64,000 bases of DNA. It comes from Phoronis australis. Taxonomy: Eukaryota; Phoronida; Phoronidae. The notes beneath the pieces were generated by a model. That model searched no databases. It had not been told where the DNA came from and was given only the letters and a program-made list of their open reading frames with translations. Within the stretch, counting starts at the first letter, position 1, and every line of letters starts with the position of its first letter. The translations under genes and the position numbers were made by a program. The stretch covers positions 306,760 through 370,759 of the forward strand of contig NMRA01000012.1 in NCBI GenBank assembly GCA_002633005.1, written 5' to 3'. Shown piece after piece: positions 23,825-37,200 of this stretch.

Positions 23825-26630
23825 ACCATAGGAACCACTCTTTGACTTAGGGTCATAAAACAGAAATGGGCAAACCCATAATGAACACCCCATTTATGAA
23901 TTCTTGTAATGCGTTTCCATAACTACAGTCTGATGTTACAAGAACTTTTTATAACATTTAAAGCTGCTCTACTAATGGACTCTCCTTCCTTCACATGCTT
24001 ATTTTCTATCCTGGTTCTCAAGCGGATGTGTTTTGATAGCTTGCTTGGAGAGTATTTAGGCTTCATTTGTTAACTGTGGGAGTGCCCTCATGCATTCTCA
24101 ATCTTTCTTAATATTGAGTAAATCCTAATTAGGACAGACATCTGCATATGATTGCCCTGATGTATTGGATTTCAATTATTCCCTACTTTGGAAAAACTTC
24201 ACCACTGTGGCTGTAAAATCCAGTTGGTTTGATTAATCGAGACACATCACTGGTTACCAGTCACTCCAGGGGCTCCTTTCTGAATAATGGGAAGTGGGTG
24301 TTACCACAATATCAAAATTTAGAGCAACGAAATATCATGAAAACTTAGAAAATGGACACCTGAAATAATTCCAATTTCACCGACCGCTGCCCCTGGGTCA
24401 CCATTTTTTGCACACCCAAGACAATACCATCAGTAGCACAAAGTCAAAATACCCACTGAAGAAGAAACCTGAGAGAGCAAAATACAGTAAATCCCAATGA
24501 TTGAGGACACAATGTAGATGACAAGTGAAATTCTGCTGTTCATTTTGTAATAAAAGATAAGTAACAAACAAATAAAAGCTTTATCATTTTAATGATCTAT
24601 ATCCATAACTAACGTCAGACAATTATGAGAAATTGTGAGCATTCACAGCAGTGTTGGAGGCCATTTTAAAGTGAAAAAATACCAATTTTGGCAATTAGTT
24701 TTGTTCAAAATTGGTGAGATTTTTCTGTACCAATGGAAGACGAAACCTGAGGGTAATATCCAAGGCCTTTCATATAGCTGCATGACAGTCAAGTAGGTGC
24801 ATTCTTGAATTGTGTTTGAGCATTTATGACCAAAGTAGACAGTGGTATCCCCCAAATGGAACTTGAGAACAGTGACTGGAATGGTTTAATTGAATTGGCC
24901 TACCAGTAATATGACCTCTGCTTGCCAGAAATATTGAAGTTGCATAATGTCTCTTTGGCCACAAGTGTTTGTCACTGTGTTTCTGTATTCAAAAGGACCA
25001 AGAAAGTGCATACTGTATATATTCTTATAGGTGAGGTTTACCAGGTGTGGTGCTTTGAAAGGTCACCTTCAAAAGGGTTCCTTTTCTGATAAAATTCCCT
25101 CCAAATGCGTTCAGTTTGTTAGTTTGAAACTTCGCAAAATATGTTCCCTTTCCAGCTACACAAATCTACTGAGGTTTTTGCAATATTAACTACACCGAAC
25201 TATTGTTGCAAATGACAACATGTCATCTGTTCTTGTACCTTTTCAGACTTAGTCGATTAAGAATTCAACTGTCAAAGAATTCCTCTGAAAGCAGTAGGTT
25301 TATTGAATTAACCTATGCGTAAGGCTGGTGATTCTGGGTCAAAACCTTATGAAAAGGGTGGTGTCTTTTTCATGAAAGACGCTTACAAAAGGCTCCCTTT
25401 TACAAGTCCTCTCTCTGAATAGGGTCATCCCGGATTACTCGGCGATAAAACTCTCCTTCGTCCTGGAGATAAGACAGCACGTGACACAGTTCTGGAAATC
25501 ATGTACATTTTCGTGTGTCTTTCATTAATGTCAGAAACATGAAGACTTTCAGATCATGCATCCACAGGTATTTGTCCAGTTTGTCAAACTTTTTCACATC
25601 GGAGTTCCAGTCCACAGCACTGCAGTTATACTTCGTTGGCATTGAAAGGACGAATAGAGTAAAGCAACCGAGAAAAACTTGTAAAGAATCAAACAACTAC
25701 AAATAATAAGTGAAGCTCCAGTGGCATGAAAATGAGGCAGCAAATTTGATTGACCGATGTTTACGGCATTGTGGGTAAAGACAGATTCGAATGTCACTGC
25801 GTAATCCAGGATTCCAGGATGGCCCTACTACTGAGTATTTTCAATTTTCCAACTGTGCCTTCCATGTCAATAATATCCCCCCCATTTCTGATGACTGGAG
25901 TCATCTGCCCTCCACCAACAACTGTTTGGCAGCTTGCTTCTGATACCAGCGATATCTGATTACACTGACTGGCCTATTGTTGCCTTCCCTGGAGGTTGAG
26001 GGGATGCTCACATGCATAAATGTTGAGACCTTAGTTTTATGCAAAAGCATGCTTATGTTAAATCAATGACTAATGTTTCCGGAATGAAAAAAATCTCAGT
26101 ATGGATTTTTGAGTTTTTCAGGTTCTGTCAAAGTCAAAGAAGTTGAATCAATTTCTTCAATTACATCTTTTCATCCCGACTGTCAGACGATCTTTAAATC
26201 AATGATTGAATCGACCATCTTATTTCCACAGTTGTGTAGAAATTATTGGTTTTGCTCTTCCGTCAATATCATGCACTTCCTGTAGTCTCTCATTTTAACT
26301 TGGCACAATGATTACTCGCCATGGGCCAACGGGGCCCAACCATTTGTATATTTATGAATTATGAATAAGGACTGTCTTTATAGATTTTGATATGTGGCTA
26401 CCACTTGAGTGATTCGCCTCAAGTGTTTTCCACACACCATGGAACATTCACAGTAGCTGCAGGCATCACTTAATGGTGTTTGAAAGTGGTTCTCAAAATG
26501 CTGGTATCTTTGTGACTATTATCAGCGCTATAATAGTCGTCTTAATGACATCAAATAGGTCTTGATTTTTTTGGAGTTGATGGTAAGTTAATGTAAAAGG
26601 TTATTTTTCAATGGCTGATTACCGCGCAAT
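23825..26630. other. No gene recognised
   Basis: Non-coding AT-rich DNA. The block near 24655-24740 (AATACCAATTTTGGCAATTA) is one of the shared interspersed fragments noted at 14.0 and 33.3 kb. Confidence 0.45.
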
Positions 26631-26631
26631 A

Positions 26632-26732
26632 GAGTCACTTACAGAGGGTTCCAAATTTTGAGAACCGGTTTGATGCCAGTTAATCTGTGGTGAAAACTGG
26701 TTCTCAAAATGTGGAACTCCTGTAAGTGACTT
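26632..26732. mobile_element. Hairpin MITE-like element of about 100 bp, copy 1
   Basis: The left half CACTTACAGAGGGTTCC...TTTTGAGAACCGGTTT is mirrored by the right half AAACTGGTTCTCAAAATGTGGAACTCCTGTAAGTG, giving a hairpin over almost the whole length. A related hairpin is at 33493-33575. A third fragment (AAAGTGGTTCTCAAAATGCT) is at about 26483. Confidence 0.6.
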
Positions 26733-27339
26733 TTACCATTCACCTTGCTACAAATAATGGAAACTTTGGTAAATGTTGTTTTACAACACTCACCTACTCA
26801 GTACAACCTAAAGACAAAAGTTTTCTTCTGCGAGGCAGAAATTGTCGCTTTGTGCAACACAATGAATACGACGTAAAAAAGATCTATATGCAAGTGTGCC
26901 AGGTTTGCAGTGACACAACAATTAGGATTGGCACAAGTTACCTTTGAACAAGATACCTTACCTCGATAAAGTGGAGTAATTTGTCTCAAGTGGGACAAGT
27001 TGTACTAGTTTAAATGGGGTCCGCATAGCGTTTCAGGAGTAACTTGTTCTTGGGCAAGTCTGTGTGCAGACGGCGCTTGAGGTGGGCTAATGAAGCTATA
27101 TTTCACCCGTTTGGCTGTCAATGCGAAATTCTGAACAGATGCGCTTTTTGTTTTAAAATCATTGCTACAGTAATCCAATCTTGAATTGTTGAGTGGGCAA
27201 CTCAAGTCATAGGCAATGTATATATTGCCATTTTCAAATCCCAATTTTTCTGTTTGCCAAACCCCAATAAATTTTCAAGTGTTTTTTGGGTCACTGATGT
27301 TCTTACTAGTCAGGGAAATAGAATCCTATCACGGTAAGG

Positions 27340-27480
27340 AATATTATGAGACCAATCTAAGTTTTAATCAAGACATGCTCACGTGACCCAATTAATGACA
27401 ATCAAAGTATACATTTTTTCTACTTTCAGAAAATAAATACATTTACAAAGTTTTGTATATTTTCGGCGAAATGCAAAATT
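27340..27480. repeat. Old interspersed repeat, partial copy
   Basis: CACGTGACCCAATTAATGAC and CTACTTTCAGAAAATAAATA match the order of CACGTGACCCAATTACCAAC and CTACTTTCAGAAAAATATAC at about 57110-57190, and more weakly 17.9-18.0 kb. Confidence 0.5.
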
Positions 27481-27528
27481 TCTTGTCCACGTTGGATTCG
27501 AGCTGCAAACCCCAGTGCCTAATGCTGG

Positions 27529-27650
27529 GGTCATCAAGTGCAAACTAGGATTGGCCAGTTATCCACCGTATGCTATCTTGTACTTGAGGATAAAATTATT
27601 GTAACCTATCTTGTGTTCACCAAAAGTGCATCAGAAAATGCCAAAAAATT
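27529..27650. repeat. Dispersed repeat, copy 2
   Basis: Partner of 13618-13720; it shares GTCATCAAGTGCA and the ATCTTGTGTTCACCAAAAG region. Confidence 0.45.
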
Positions 27651-28927
27651 GAGGGGGGGGGTGGTGCTGGTGTTATATCTGAGTGTTTGTCTTATCACTG
27701 ATTTGATGTTCAACTGGGCATTACATGCATGTGATTTCCCAAGGGTTTTATCAGATAACCCACATTGAAAGGATTATTGTGGTGACACTTGCTGATATGA
27801 TCTCATCATTTCTAAACTGGTCCTTAATAGTGTTTATGTTTGCTTCTCAATTTGTATGGGACAAGGACAATTGTTTACTCTGGGCTTTCTTCCTCTGCTG
27901 AAAGAGTATTGTTATGAAGGCATTTTACTTGCATCAAACTTCCTCGCGCCAGTTAATGTTCTCAATTTTTTAGTGTGCTTATTACATTGTAACTCATGTT
28001 ATTTATGAAAAATACCCTGATCCCTGCATGATGTCGTGACACACAGTTTTGCACCCTGATCCGTGCATGTCTTGACACACAGTTTTGCTTGGCAAGACAT
28101 CCTCTTCCACATCTAGTCAATTCCAAAAGTATTGTGACAAAAGTACTCAGAATTAGTTGTCACAATGACTGGGTGAAAGCCTAATTCATTGCCCTAGTAG
28201 CCTTCCCTGAGAATGAACGGGAATTTACAAGAAAGTTAGAGGTGTCTACAAGTATGTAATTTGCTGCCATAATAGTTCTCTTATTTGGTACACAATACAG
28301 CCAACTAATGAAATTCTATTTTGTAAAATTTCTTAACGATAATAAAGATGAAAATCTTATAGTCTGTAACTAGTATGGTTTGTACTGCAGTGATGTCATA
28401 AAACTATTTGGTGAAGTTTTAACTATTTGCAGCAAAGTTATCAATATTCGAAAGTTTTGGCAAATATTGTTAAAAAAATAAGTGACGTGAGAATTACCAT
28501 ATCAGTTACTTACTTTTGCTGTGAACACAAAGTCAACTAGCTGACATAGCGGAAAAACGGTCTTTTGTCTCGTTACTAATGTCTTGTACTGTATTCTTGT
28601 TTGCGATATACTTGCGCACTTTTCACTTGTAATTTATGCACTGTTTTCAATAAAAATGGGCCTCAATGGTATGCAGTGACACATAAAAGGTTGCATGCTG
28701 TATGCACCACCGTCAGGATGTGAACATTGATACGGTTCAGTAATTACCATCATTTACAGTCCTACTTCACAGCTTATTCAGACGTGGTTCACATTTGATT
28801 CCCACAAATCAATGATCATAAAACTGGCCTCATAATATTCATTACCGTGGTAGGATTCTATTTCTGTGCCTGTGTGATTTGAGTGGTTTACAGAAATAGA
28901 ATCCTATTTTAGTAAGAAATGTTATGG
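27651..28927. other. No gene recognised
   Basis: Non-coding, AT-rich, no motif recognised. Confidence 0.5.
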
Positions 28928-29216
28928 CAGTGTTCTCCACAGCCTGTTTTGACTGGTCACTGCGTAGAGTTTGAATTTTGTTGTGATGAGTTTGGGTTAC
29001 TTGCGTAAAGTATGAAAACCTGTGCAAAGAGTTTGTAAGTATTGGGAGATTAGTCGTTTCTTAAGCAAACAAGGTTATTTTGGATTTTTAGTACGAGTTC
29101 AATACATTTATTCCAAGACTTAGCACACAAACTCCCTATAGTAAGGACATGGACTTCAAACATGTACATGAATTTGCAATTCCATTAGTTTGAATTTTCT
29201 GTTGTGGAGAGTGCTG
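28928..29216. mobile_element. TIR element beginning CAGTGTTCTCCAC (MITE-like)
   Basis: The left end CAGTGTTCTCCAC is matched at the right by GTGGAGAGTGCTG, whose reverse complement is CAGCACTCTCCAC. Internal blocks (CTGTTTTGACT..., GAGTTTGAATTTT, GAGTTTGGG) recur in the larger element at 60915-62147. No target-site duplication was found, so family assignment stays open; CAG-type ends are seen in hAT-like elements, but that is only suggestive. Confidence 0.5.
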
Positions 29217-30151
29217 TATGAGAACAATTTTATGAGAGTAAATGGCCTACCGGGTAATTTGATTGACTATTTCTAGCCAGCTAAACAAGGCAAAAACCAG
29301 CTGCAGGACGAGTAAAAATGTTAACACTAAGATGTCTTTTGACATTAGAATGTAGGCCTCCTGTAAAAATATATCCCATTTGGGTCCCCCTTTACAAACT
29401 CCGTCATGAGTGTCTGCTTCTTAATGGTCCCCTTGCTCTTCCGTCCCCTCTTAAGAAATATTTGAAATTTATTTTCAAACTTCCATCACCAGACCAGGAA
29501 TTTCCTTTTTACAGGTTAGTAAATTCTCTTCTCAAGAATGAGTTAACACTCACCAGCGCTTGACTGTAGATTTTCCTCAAGAAATTTCACTTTCAAAACA
29601 AGAGTGTCCCTTTACCTTTTGTTAGGAAGGGCCCTGTTACACTGCTCTACCTGTAGAACATTTAAAATAATTGTATAAGGATATACCATGAAAGACATCT
29701 GATGCTATTAATTTCACAAGTGGTAACACATGTGCTGAAGTGTATGGTACTGTTTTGTTACTGGTGCTTTAGCTTTAATATCTGAGTAGTCTATAACCTT
29801 CTGAATGTATTGTTTTGGTTAGATCAATGTGTGAGTGTTATGTGTTTTGAGTGAGCTGGCACTGCTCAGTTCTAATATGTCACTTGAGTATTACACACTA
29901 CTACTGTTACGTTGAGAGGGACTTTGGTTCTCCTGGTGGGTTGACTCTGCAGCAACTTTCAATCTTGTCTTAAAAATGATTGAGTAATACTATTTATTTC
30001 TTTTGACATTTGTGACTTGCCAATTGGTAAGTAGATTTTTTTTATTTCGAACACAGTTTAGCAATTAAGTTCTTTTAATACTAGATGTTGTGTCATTGAC
30101 ATCGCTTCTTGTGTTAGTTTGTGAATTCGTGGTTCTCATTTTTGTTTATAG
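29217..30151 (+). other. Intron preceding the first coding NDST exon (inferred)
   Basis: No coding content seen. It ends in a good acceptor, TTTTTGTTTATAG, at 30139-30151, implying at least one upstream non-coding exon that I cannot locate. Confidence 0.5.
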
Positions 30152-30193
30152 ATGGCATCTGAACCAGGTGGTTTGTGTGTTAACCAGTGGTAG
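30152..30193 (+). promoter_or_regulatory. Upstream open reading frame in the NDST 5' UTR
   Basis: If the acceptor at 30150-30151 is used, the exon begins with an ATG opening a 13-codon frame that ends TAG at 30191-30193, six bases before the NDST start. Such a frame would be expected to lower translation of the main frame. This is conditional on the splice site. Confidence 0.4.
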
Positions 30194-30199
30194 AGGAGG

Positions 30200-31228
30200 A
30201 TGACAACGATTAGGCGATGGCTGTACTTCAAGCCATGTGGCAGGTTACGCCGCCTGTCACTGCCTCAGATGATGTGTGGCCTCTTTCTTTTCTGTTTTGT
30301 ATCAACACTGCTCTTTGCGTACTATGCGTCCATGAAACGCTTCAGCGAGTATGTCCGCGATGTTCCCAAGCCGAACTTCAAGTGTCATTCTCGAGCATTC
30401 TCCAGTTCAGACTCGCCACTGAAGCCTAATGATCACGTGTCTAGTGCCCGGCTTCGAATTGATGCGAAGGTGTTGATCATTGTTGAGACACAATACTCAC
30501 CACTTGGTAAGAACATTGGCACTCTTTTGGACTCTGTGAGAATTAATTACAAGGCTGAGATTGCCTCTCATCCTGCCTTACCCTATTTAACGCGTATGGA
30601 CAAGGGCAAGTATGGGATTATTATCTTCGAAAATTTCAATTCGTATCTCAAAATGGATAAATGGAACCGCGAACTGTTGGATAAATACTGCAGGGAGTAC
30701 ACTGTTGGCGTAATTGGCTTCATGCCAAGAACAGAACTCAACCATTACGAACATCCTATCGGAGGAGGGTTCCCGCTGAAAATTAACACAAATCTTGGCA
30801 TGAGAGATTTCGAGATCAATGCCACCTCCGAAATACTGCGTGTGACACGTGCTGGCGAAACATACGTAGGCAATTTACCAGGGGACGAGTGGACAACATT
30901 TGTACCTGAACACCCAACATATCAGACTTTGGCTTACTCGAAAACTCAGAGTTCGGCCGAGCTCGTCAATTACACGCTAGATATGTTCGAGATGGATGAG
31001 CCCCATCATTCAGTCATTGTGCAAGACCTTGGTAAACTGGATGGTGTACAGCGAGTGCTGTTCGGCAGTGGGCTTCAATTCTGGCTGAACAAAATGCTGT
31101 TTTTGGACTCAATTAGTTTTCTTTCTCATGGAAAACTGAGCATACCCCTAGAGAGATTCATACTCATCGACATTGATGATATTTTTGTGGGCATGAAAGG
31201 TATTCGTATGAAGCCGGCTGATGTCAAG
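30200..31228 (+). CDS. NDST: NDST coding exon 1: anchor and N-terminal domain
   Basis: 343 codons, ending in phase 0 at AAG|GTATGT. A basic tail (IRRW...RLRR) precedes a hydrophobic anchor at about residues 24-43, so the protein is type II with a lumenal catalytic part. The exon ends just after [12 protein letters not shown], the Asp-rich motif at the deacetylase metal site. The ATG at 30200 is chosen because it is the first one giving a short basic tail before the anchor. N-x-S/T sites occur (NAT, NYT). Confidence 0.95.
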
Positions 31229-34200
31229 GTATGTGTTAAGTTGTGTCATGTAAACTGTTGACAAATTTGACAGTTAGCCCTAAGCACAAGTTGGTGACCT
31301 CATTTGATTATCACATTCAACTGTTTCTGGACACTGTGCTCTGTTCTTCATCATAGTTCAAATGAATGCATTTCCTTGAAATCCATCTGAATGGCAAATC
31401 TCCTTTAGTATTCCCCGTTCCTACTGTAGAATCGTATTTTAAAACCTCTGCTATGCCACACTGTCTTGGTAAGTAGTACAAACAGCCACCGACATCAACC
31501 TCTATGCCTGTGTTATTTTGCCACTTCGACCTACCACTGTTAGGGTCTTATCACACTAGGTTTGTTTTGAAAAGTTCATGTTTTGAGCCCATTGCAACAA
31601 TTTTTATGAAAAGAATGCTGACGATAAACCACTTTGCTCTTCGTCAGTTTGTGTTTTGCCCAGTCAGTTCTACCTTGGTTTCTTTCCCATTTTTGAGATT
31701 GTACTGAGACCTGCCATGGTGTGACAGTGCCCCAAGTAACACAATTGAAATGTGGAAGACCTATTTAAATCTGTTTTGACCTGAGGCTGGAAGAAGCTTG
31801 TTACGGTAATCAAGATATGCTGTACAAAATCTAATTAAGGAGTCATTTACTCAATTATTTTAAAACCCAAATCCATTTCACTTGGGAATCATTATGGTCA
31901 TGAGAACTTTATTATCCATCGCTCAATGTCTACAAGTAATTGGATAAAAGAAGATAAATTAGGCGATACCCGACGAGCCATAATATCTTCGACGCCTTTT
32001 TGTATTAATGTTGGATTATTGCTAGGTACGTATATTACAAAGCATAAATAAATGTACCGAATAAGGGGGTTTTAATTGAATTGTATAGGTATTATTGGAA
32101 ATGGATTGTTACAAAGCCTTTTAAAATCTGAGCATTTTGAACTCTGACTTAAAGGATTTATGCATCATGTTGTGTATCAAGTGTTGCAGGTTCATTATTT
32201 TAAACATGGCCCTCATTTCCACTAACAGTATGATGAGGAAGGAGGCTTCATCAACGAATTTATCAGTTACTTCCTGTGAAAATAAATTTAAGTTTTTGCA
32301 TTTCATAGTTATCACCCCTATCATCAAATGACTTCTCACACAATTGTCTCGCACTCCTAAAATGCACGCCTTGCCAAAATCACCTTGTCACCTTATTTCC
32401 TCATTCACTGACTTTGTTTGGAGCAGAGGCTACAACATATGTGTAACTCCTGTGCCATATAGCACTGAACAAATGTCCATCTTGCTATAACTTTGCAGGC
32501 AATGTTACACACTCAGGATACGTTGAGGAAGGACATCAGTGGCTTCCGCTTCAACCTTGGATTTTCTGGCAAGTTCTTTCATAAAGGCACACCTGAAGAA
32601 AATAATGGGGACGACATGCTCCTTGGTGAGTTGTTCTAGCTCTTCAAGCTCATGTAAAGGCATTATGGTTTACATGTAACTTAGCGACATAAAACCCTCT
32701 GTGACCAGATGTGTCTCTGAGATTTTTTCACTGTAGAGCAAAAGGGAACTTGATTGTCTAGACAACTTCCGGGTTAGTGACCACAGATACCAAATGTCTG
32801 AGGAAATTTTCCCGCGGAATTACCTATGAGGCATTCTGTAACATGACTGCAAGTCCATATTCAAAGTATTTGACGCTGTTCAATTAATTCCTGAAGACTT
32901 AAAACCAAGTGTTATTTTTCAGCTTTTTGCATTGAATTCCTTGTTTAACATTTGTAAACGTTTTTGTTGATGTCCTCTCATATCACATTTAACTTCTTTT
33001 TGTTAACATAACTGTTATGAAAGTTATTGTAAACTGTTGTTATTGTTAATATTTGAATTTCTTTACACTAATACCTTATTCATCTGTGTTATAGCACATA
33101 TTGATTTAACGCTAACAAGTTTATCCTTAGTTTACAGTAAAATCTCATCAATTTCGAAAGCAATATGGCTGACTTGTGAAACTGAATTGTATCACATATG
33201 TAGCACTAAGTTAAAGGCTTTTCCACTTTCAGCTTTTGTATCACAGACACCATCTGACAGTTTTGAAAAATTGTGGGCATCCACAATAATGTTAAAAACC
33301 CTTGAGAAAGGAAAAATGACATTTTTAGCTATTACTTTTGTCTGAAATTGATGAGATTTTGCAGTAAAAAGTTGAGACGTTTAGTGTCTTAAAGCACTTA
33401 TTCTTTACCAGTTCACATTTTACTGCTCAAAATCCATAAAACTGGCGTGCTTGCAACTCATGAGCAAGCGATTGTTGTGTGAACAGTTGTTACTGCAAGG
33501 GTCTCGGATTTTGAGAACCAGTTTGCTACTTGTTATTCAATGGAGAAAATTGGTTCACAAAATGCAGGACCTCTGAAAGTGGCTATTACCGTACTTTGCC
33601 AATTTTTGTTTGACTAGTGCATGTAAAATGAATTTCACAAATTTTATACTGTACCTCCTGGTCGATAAGCTGCATTCCAGTTCAGGTGAACACTCATCGC
33701 GACTCAACTTTTAAGTGCCCAATTTCGGCTCAACACACATTGCCTGAATTTTTCAGTTTTGTGATTTAAAATTTTCACCAGCATTAACCTGGACGAGTAG
33801 GTTAGATCAAAGACTAATTTGCAGCCAGTCCTGACTAAATGTATTTGTGTGTTTTATTCAATTCAGTGTGTCTGTGGATTCTTGATTAAAGTCTTGTTGA
33901 TTGTTTTGTTACAGTCGTTTATCATGTATTCTGGTGTGCAATGTCTCCTCGTCTCAAGACCTGTCTTTCTTTACACTAACCATTTCAGATCAATTCTCCA
34001 ATTTAATCAAAGAGATGTGATTACTGTTAAATAATTTATAAACAACTTCTAATGCATGCGCCAAAGTGGTTATATTTTCCTGGTGTGAATGCTTTACCAT
34101 CATGCCATGTTCATGCAGTGTTTGCTTTTAAATGTTTTATGAGTGTGGTGGTCTGAAACGCTGAGAGAAAGCTTAATGCGTTTGCTGGACCCTCGATGCC

Positions 34201-37200
34201 TCCATTTGGGGCTAAATATTGTCCTCGTTTCCCTTTGAAAAATTTAGAAATCTTACAAATACCCCTTGTTAGGCCAAAAAATTCCCCTCGAGTGATTAAA
34301 AAATTCCCCTTGAGTTTAGAATAACTTGTAATTCACACAAGCGACGATTTGAAAGAGTACAAAATGTTTGTTTTGAGCAAAGCTGATGAAGGGTGGTACC
34401 ATGCGGGAGGTGTTGTGGGCGGTTGGGGCGTACTATTGATGGTGATCAGGGGGATAATTTTCTCCTCACCCGAAAAAAATCCCCCTCCGAGGCCACAGGC
34501 ACTTTTCCTTTAGTTGAGCGAGGGCCCTGGTTAGTCAGCATTTATTTAATTTGCAAGTTAGTCTAAGGTAATTGTCAACCTTTGATTTATTTTTCATAAA
34601 TTAAGAGTAGAATTCATGAATAATCATGAATTATATCTATTATTTTTTCAAACAATGGTGATGTCTGGCCTCAAAAATGAAGACTTGCACCGACATTTAC
34701 TGAGGGACTTTGAGAGCTGATATATCTGTAAATTAATTATCAGAAAGACGATTTACTTTGTAATGACAGTGAGAAAGGTTTTTTATATAGTTTGAAAACA
34801 AATTAAACACAAAGCTGCACACACTTGGGATTTTTAGAAATTAATGTTGAAAGCAGACAAATGAGTGGCAGAGGATTCAGAAAGCATATTTACTTTCAAG
34901 TTTTGACTGTGGACAGTTAGAAGTAATTTGATAAAATGCGAAAGTATTTCAGGAAGGTTGCCAATTACCTTAGGATTGCTCTTGCTCTTTACATGTGAAA
35001 GGGATTCTGTATTCCTCAGTCAGACCATATGTATGTGTTTCAGTCATAACAAGTACATCATCTTCAGGAAGCTTCCTGGAAACAATTTACTGTTAATGAA
35101 TTTCGAAAACTTATTGACCTAGTTTTGATTAATATTATCGAAAAAACAACTTTTCTGCTATGATAAGTGTAAGAGTGAATGGTTTGGGCCTAGGGTATGG
35201 CATGTTTGGAGAAAACGTACAAGTTTCTGCTTGAATCGGATGGCCTGATTGATAGATTTTTGAGTCTCAGTCGAGTTTGATTTCGGAAATCAGTCTGTAC
35301 TAGATTGCATTCACTAAAAAGTGTAAAGATTGCTAAGAGAACTTCCTGATGATGACAAAAAATCTGAATCTGATGTATTTATTTTTGAATTCCTGTTTCT
35401 GTTATCCGTTTTTGGAGATCGCTTTTCATTTCTGTTTGGGGTGGCTCATGCTACAAGTTGAGAGCCATGGTAACACTGTCTTGGCAATTGTCCAGAATGA
35501 AAAAGTTCGTAGAAAGCATGTAGAATTTGGTTTTTGTCTTTATACCAATCTGGGTCATATGACCGTGTATTTTTATTAAAACTGAGGGTAGAAGAAGAAG
35601 AAAGGTACATCCACATGTAAATAATGGTGTCAAGAGCAGATACAAATTTTGATCGATATAAATGTTTAAGATGTTACAGTTTTTGAAATTATCATTTCGT
35701 TTGCTTTACATGCAACTTGTGTGCTTTTTCTTAAAAATTAAAAAGTCACATTCTTTGACAGGGAATGCGATTACCCATTTTAGAGATATGATGTTTGGAA
35801 GTTTGCCAAATTCGGCCATTTTTCAAGGACCCTACATAACCTTATCTGCAAACGTAAACGGCATGCTCAGTAACTTTTTCCCAGGTGTCTGTGCTCACCA
35901 TGGCTGTCTATGATTGCTTTAGCCCAACTGAGTGTATTCTCTCATTTTTTGATCATGTTAGATGTGGTTCTCCCATCTTTGACCCTCAGTGTCACTGTTT
36001 CCTGTATTGGCCTCGTTATGTTTTATGCCCAGACTGACATGGCTGTACATACTGGGCTTACTCTACCACTGTTGGATTGGAAATAATAAAATTTGACAAC
36101 ATAGGTTTGTGTGGTGTTGTGATGGCCACTACACACAAACACACCAAATGAAGTCCTGAAAATGAAGTGTTATGCTGGGATGTGTCGATATTCTCTGCCT
36201 TTGAAGTTTTGAATTTTCTGGATGTGAGGTGGTTAAATTTAGGAATTTAGAATAACCGACTAATGAGGATTTAGGAATATTATTTGAACAGTGTTTTCAC
36301 TGGATGACCACTTCACATCTGTCAAAGCAAAGTTGGTAAGGTCAAATTTGAAAACCTATTCATTGGCAATGAAATAAATCAAGGGGTAGAAACAACACAG
36401 CTGATGCATTCATGAACATTATAGTTCTTCATTTATGAACACTGTTTACGGCCATAGTAAATTCTGTTCAGCGACTGACAAACGAGCTTAGTAACTGCCC
36501 AACACTGTACTCAAGCATGGTGTTTTTGTACTGGGTGCGCATGGATATCACAATTTGTGGGTCAGGTACTAGCACCATATTTAACTGTTGTTCAACCATG
36601 TTTGTGAGTCTGGGAATGAGTTTATGGATTGTTGTTTATCGGGACCTTGAGCCATGTTTGTAAATGAGGAAGTATGTTCATTAGTGCGACAGCTGTTTCA
36701 TTTCCACACCCTGTAATGTAGATTCATTTTTAACTTGATAATGAATTAAAGCAGTGTTGTTTGTTGAACATGAATTGGCCATTTGTATCAAGATTTTATC
36801 AAGTTCTCATTTGTGCAGGAAAATTGACTAAACTTAAAGGGCATGTGAATGTTGGTCACATAATCGAATAAATCAGTTGTATGAATTGAACATGAAAAGG
36901 GAATACACTCACTGGCTCTGGCTCGTATCTAGCGCATGCTTTATTGCTTCTGTTTCTTACAGAGAACAAACACAAGTTCTGGTGGTTCTGTCACATGTGG
37001 CGACACACGCAGCCCCACCTGGTGACCAATCTTACAGCTTTCTTCATTGAGATGCGGAACAATTATGAGTTTGCTAAGGTAATTCCACGCAGCCGCTGGG
37101 TTGATGTTGATGTTGATGTTGATGTTGATGCACCGAGCATGCTTGATGATGGCGTACTGGGCTTGCTTGATGGTGTCAAAAGTCCAATTCTCTTGCATTA

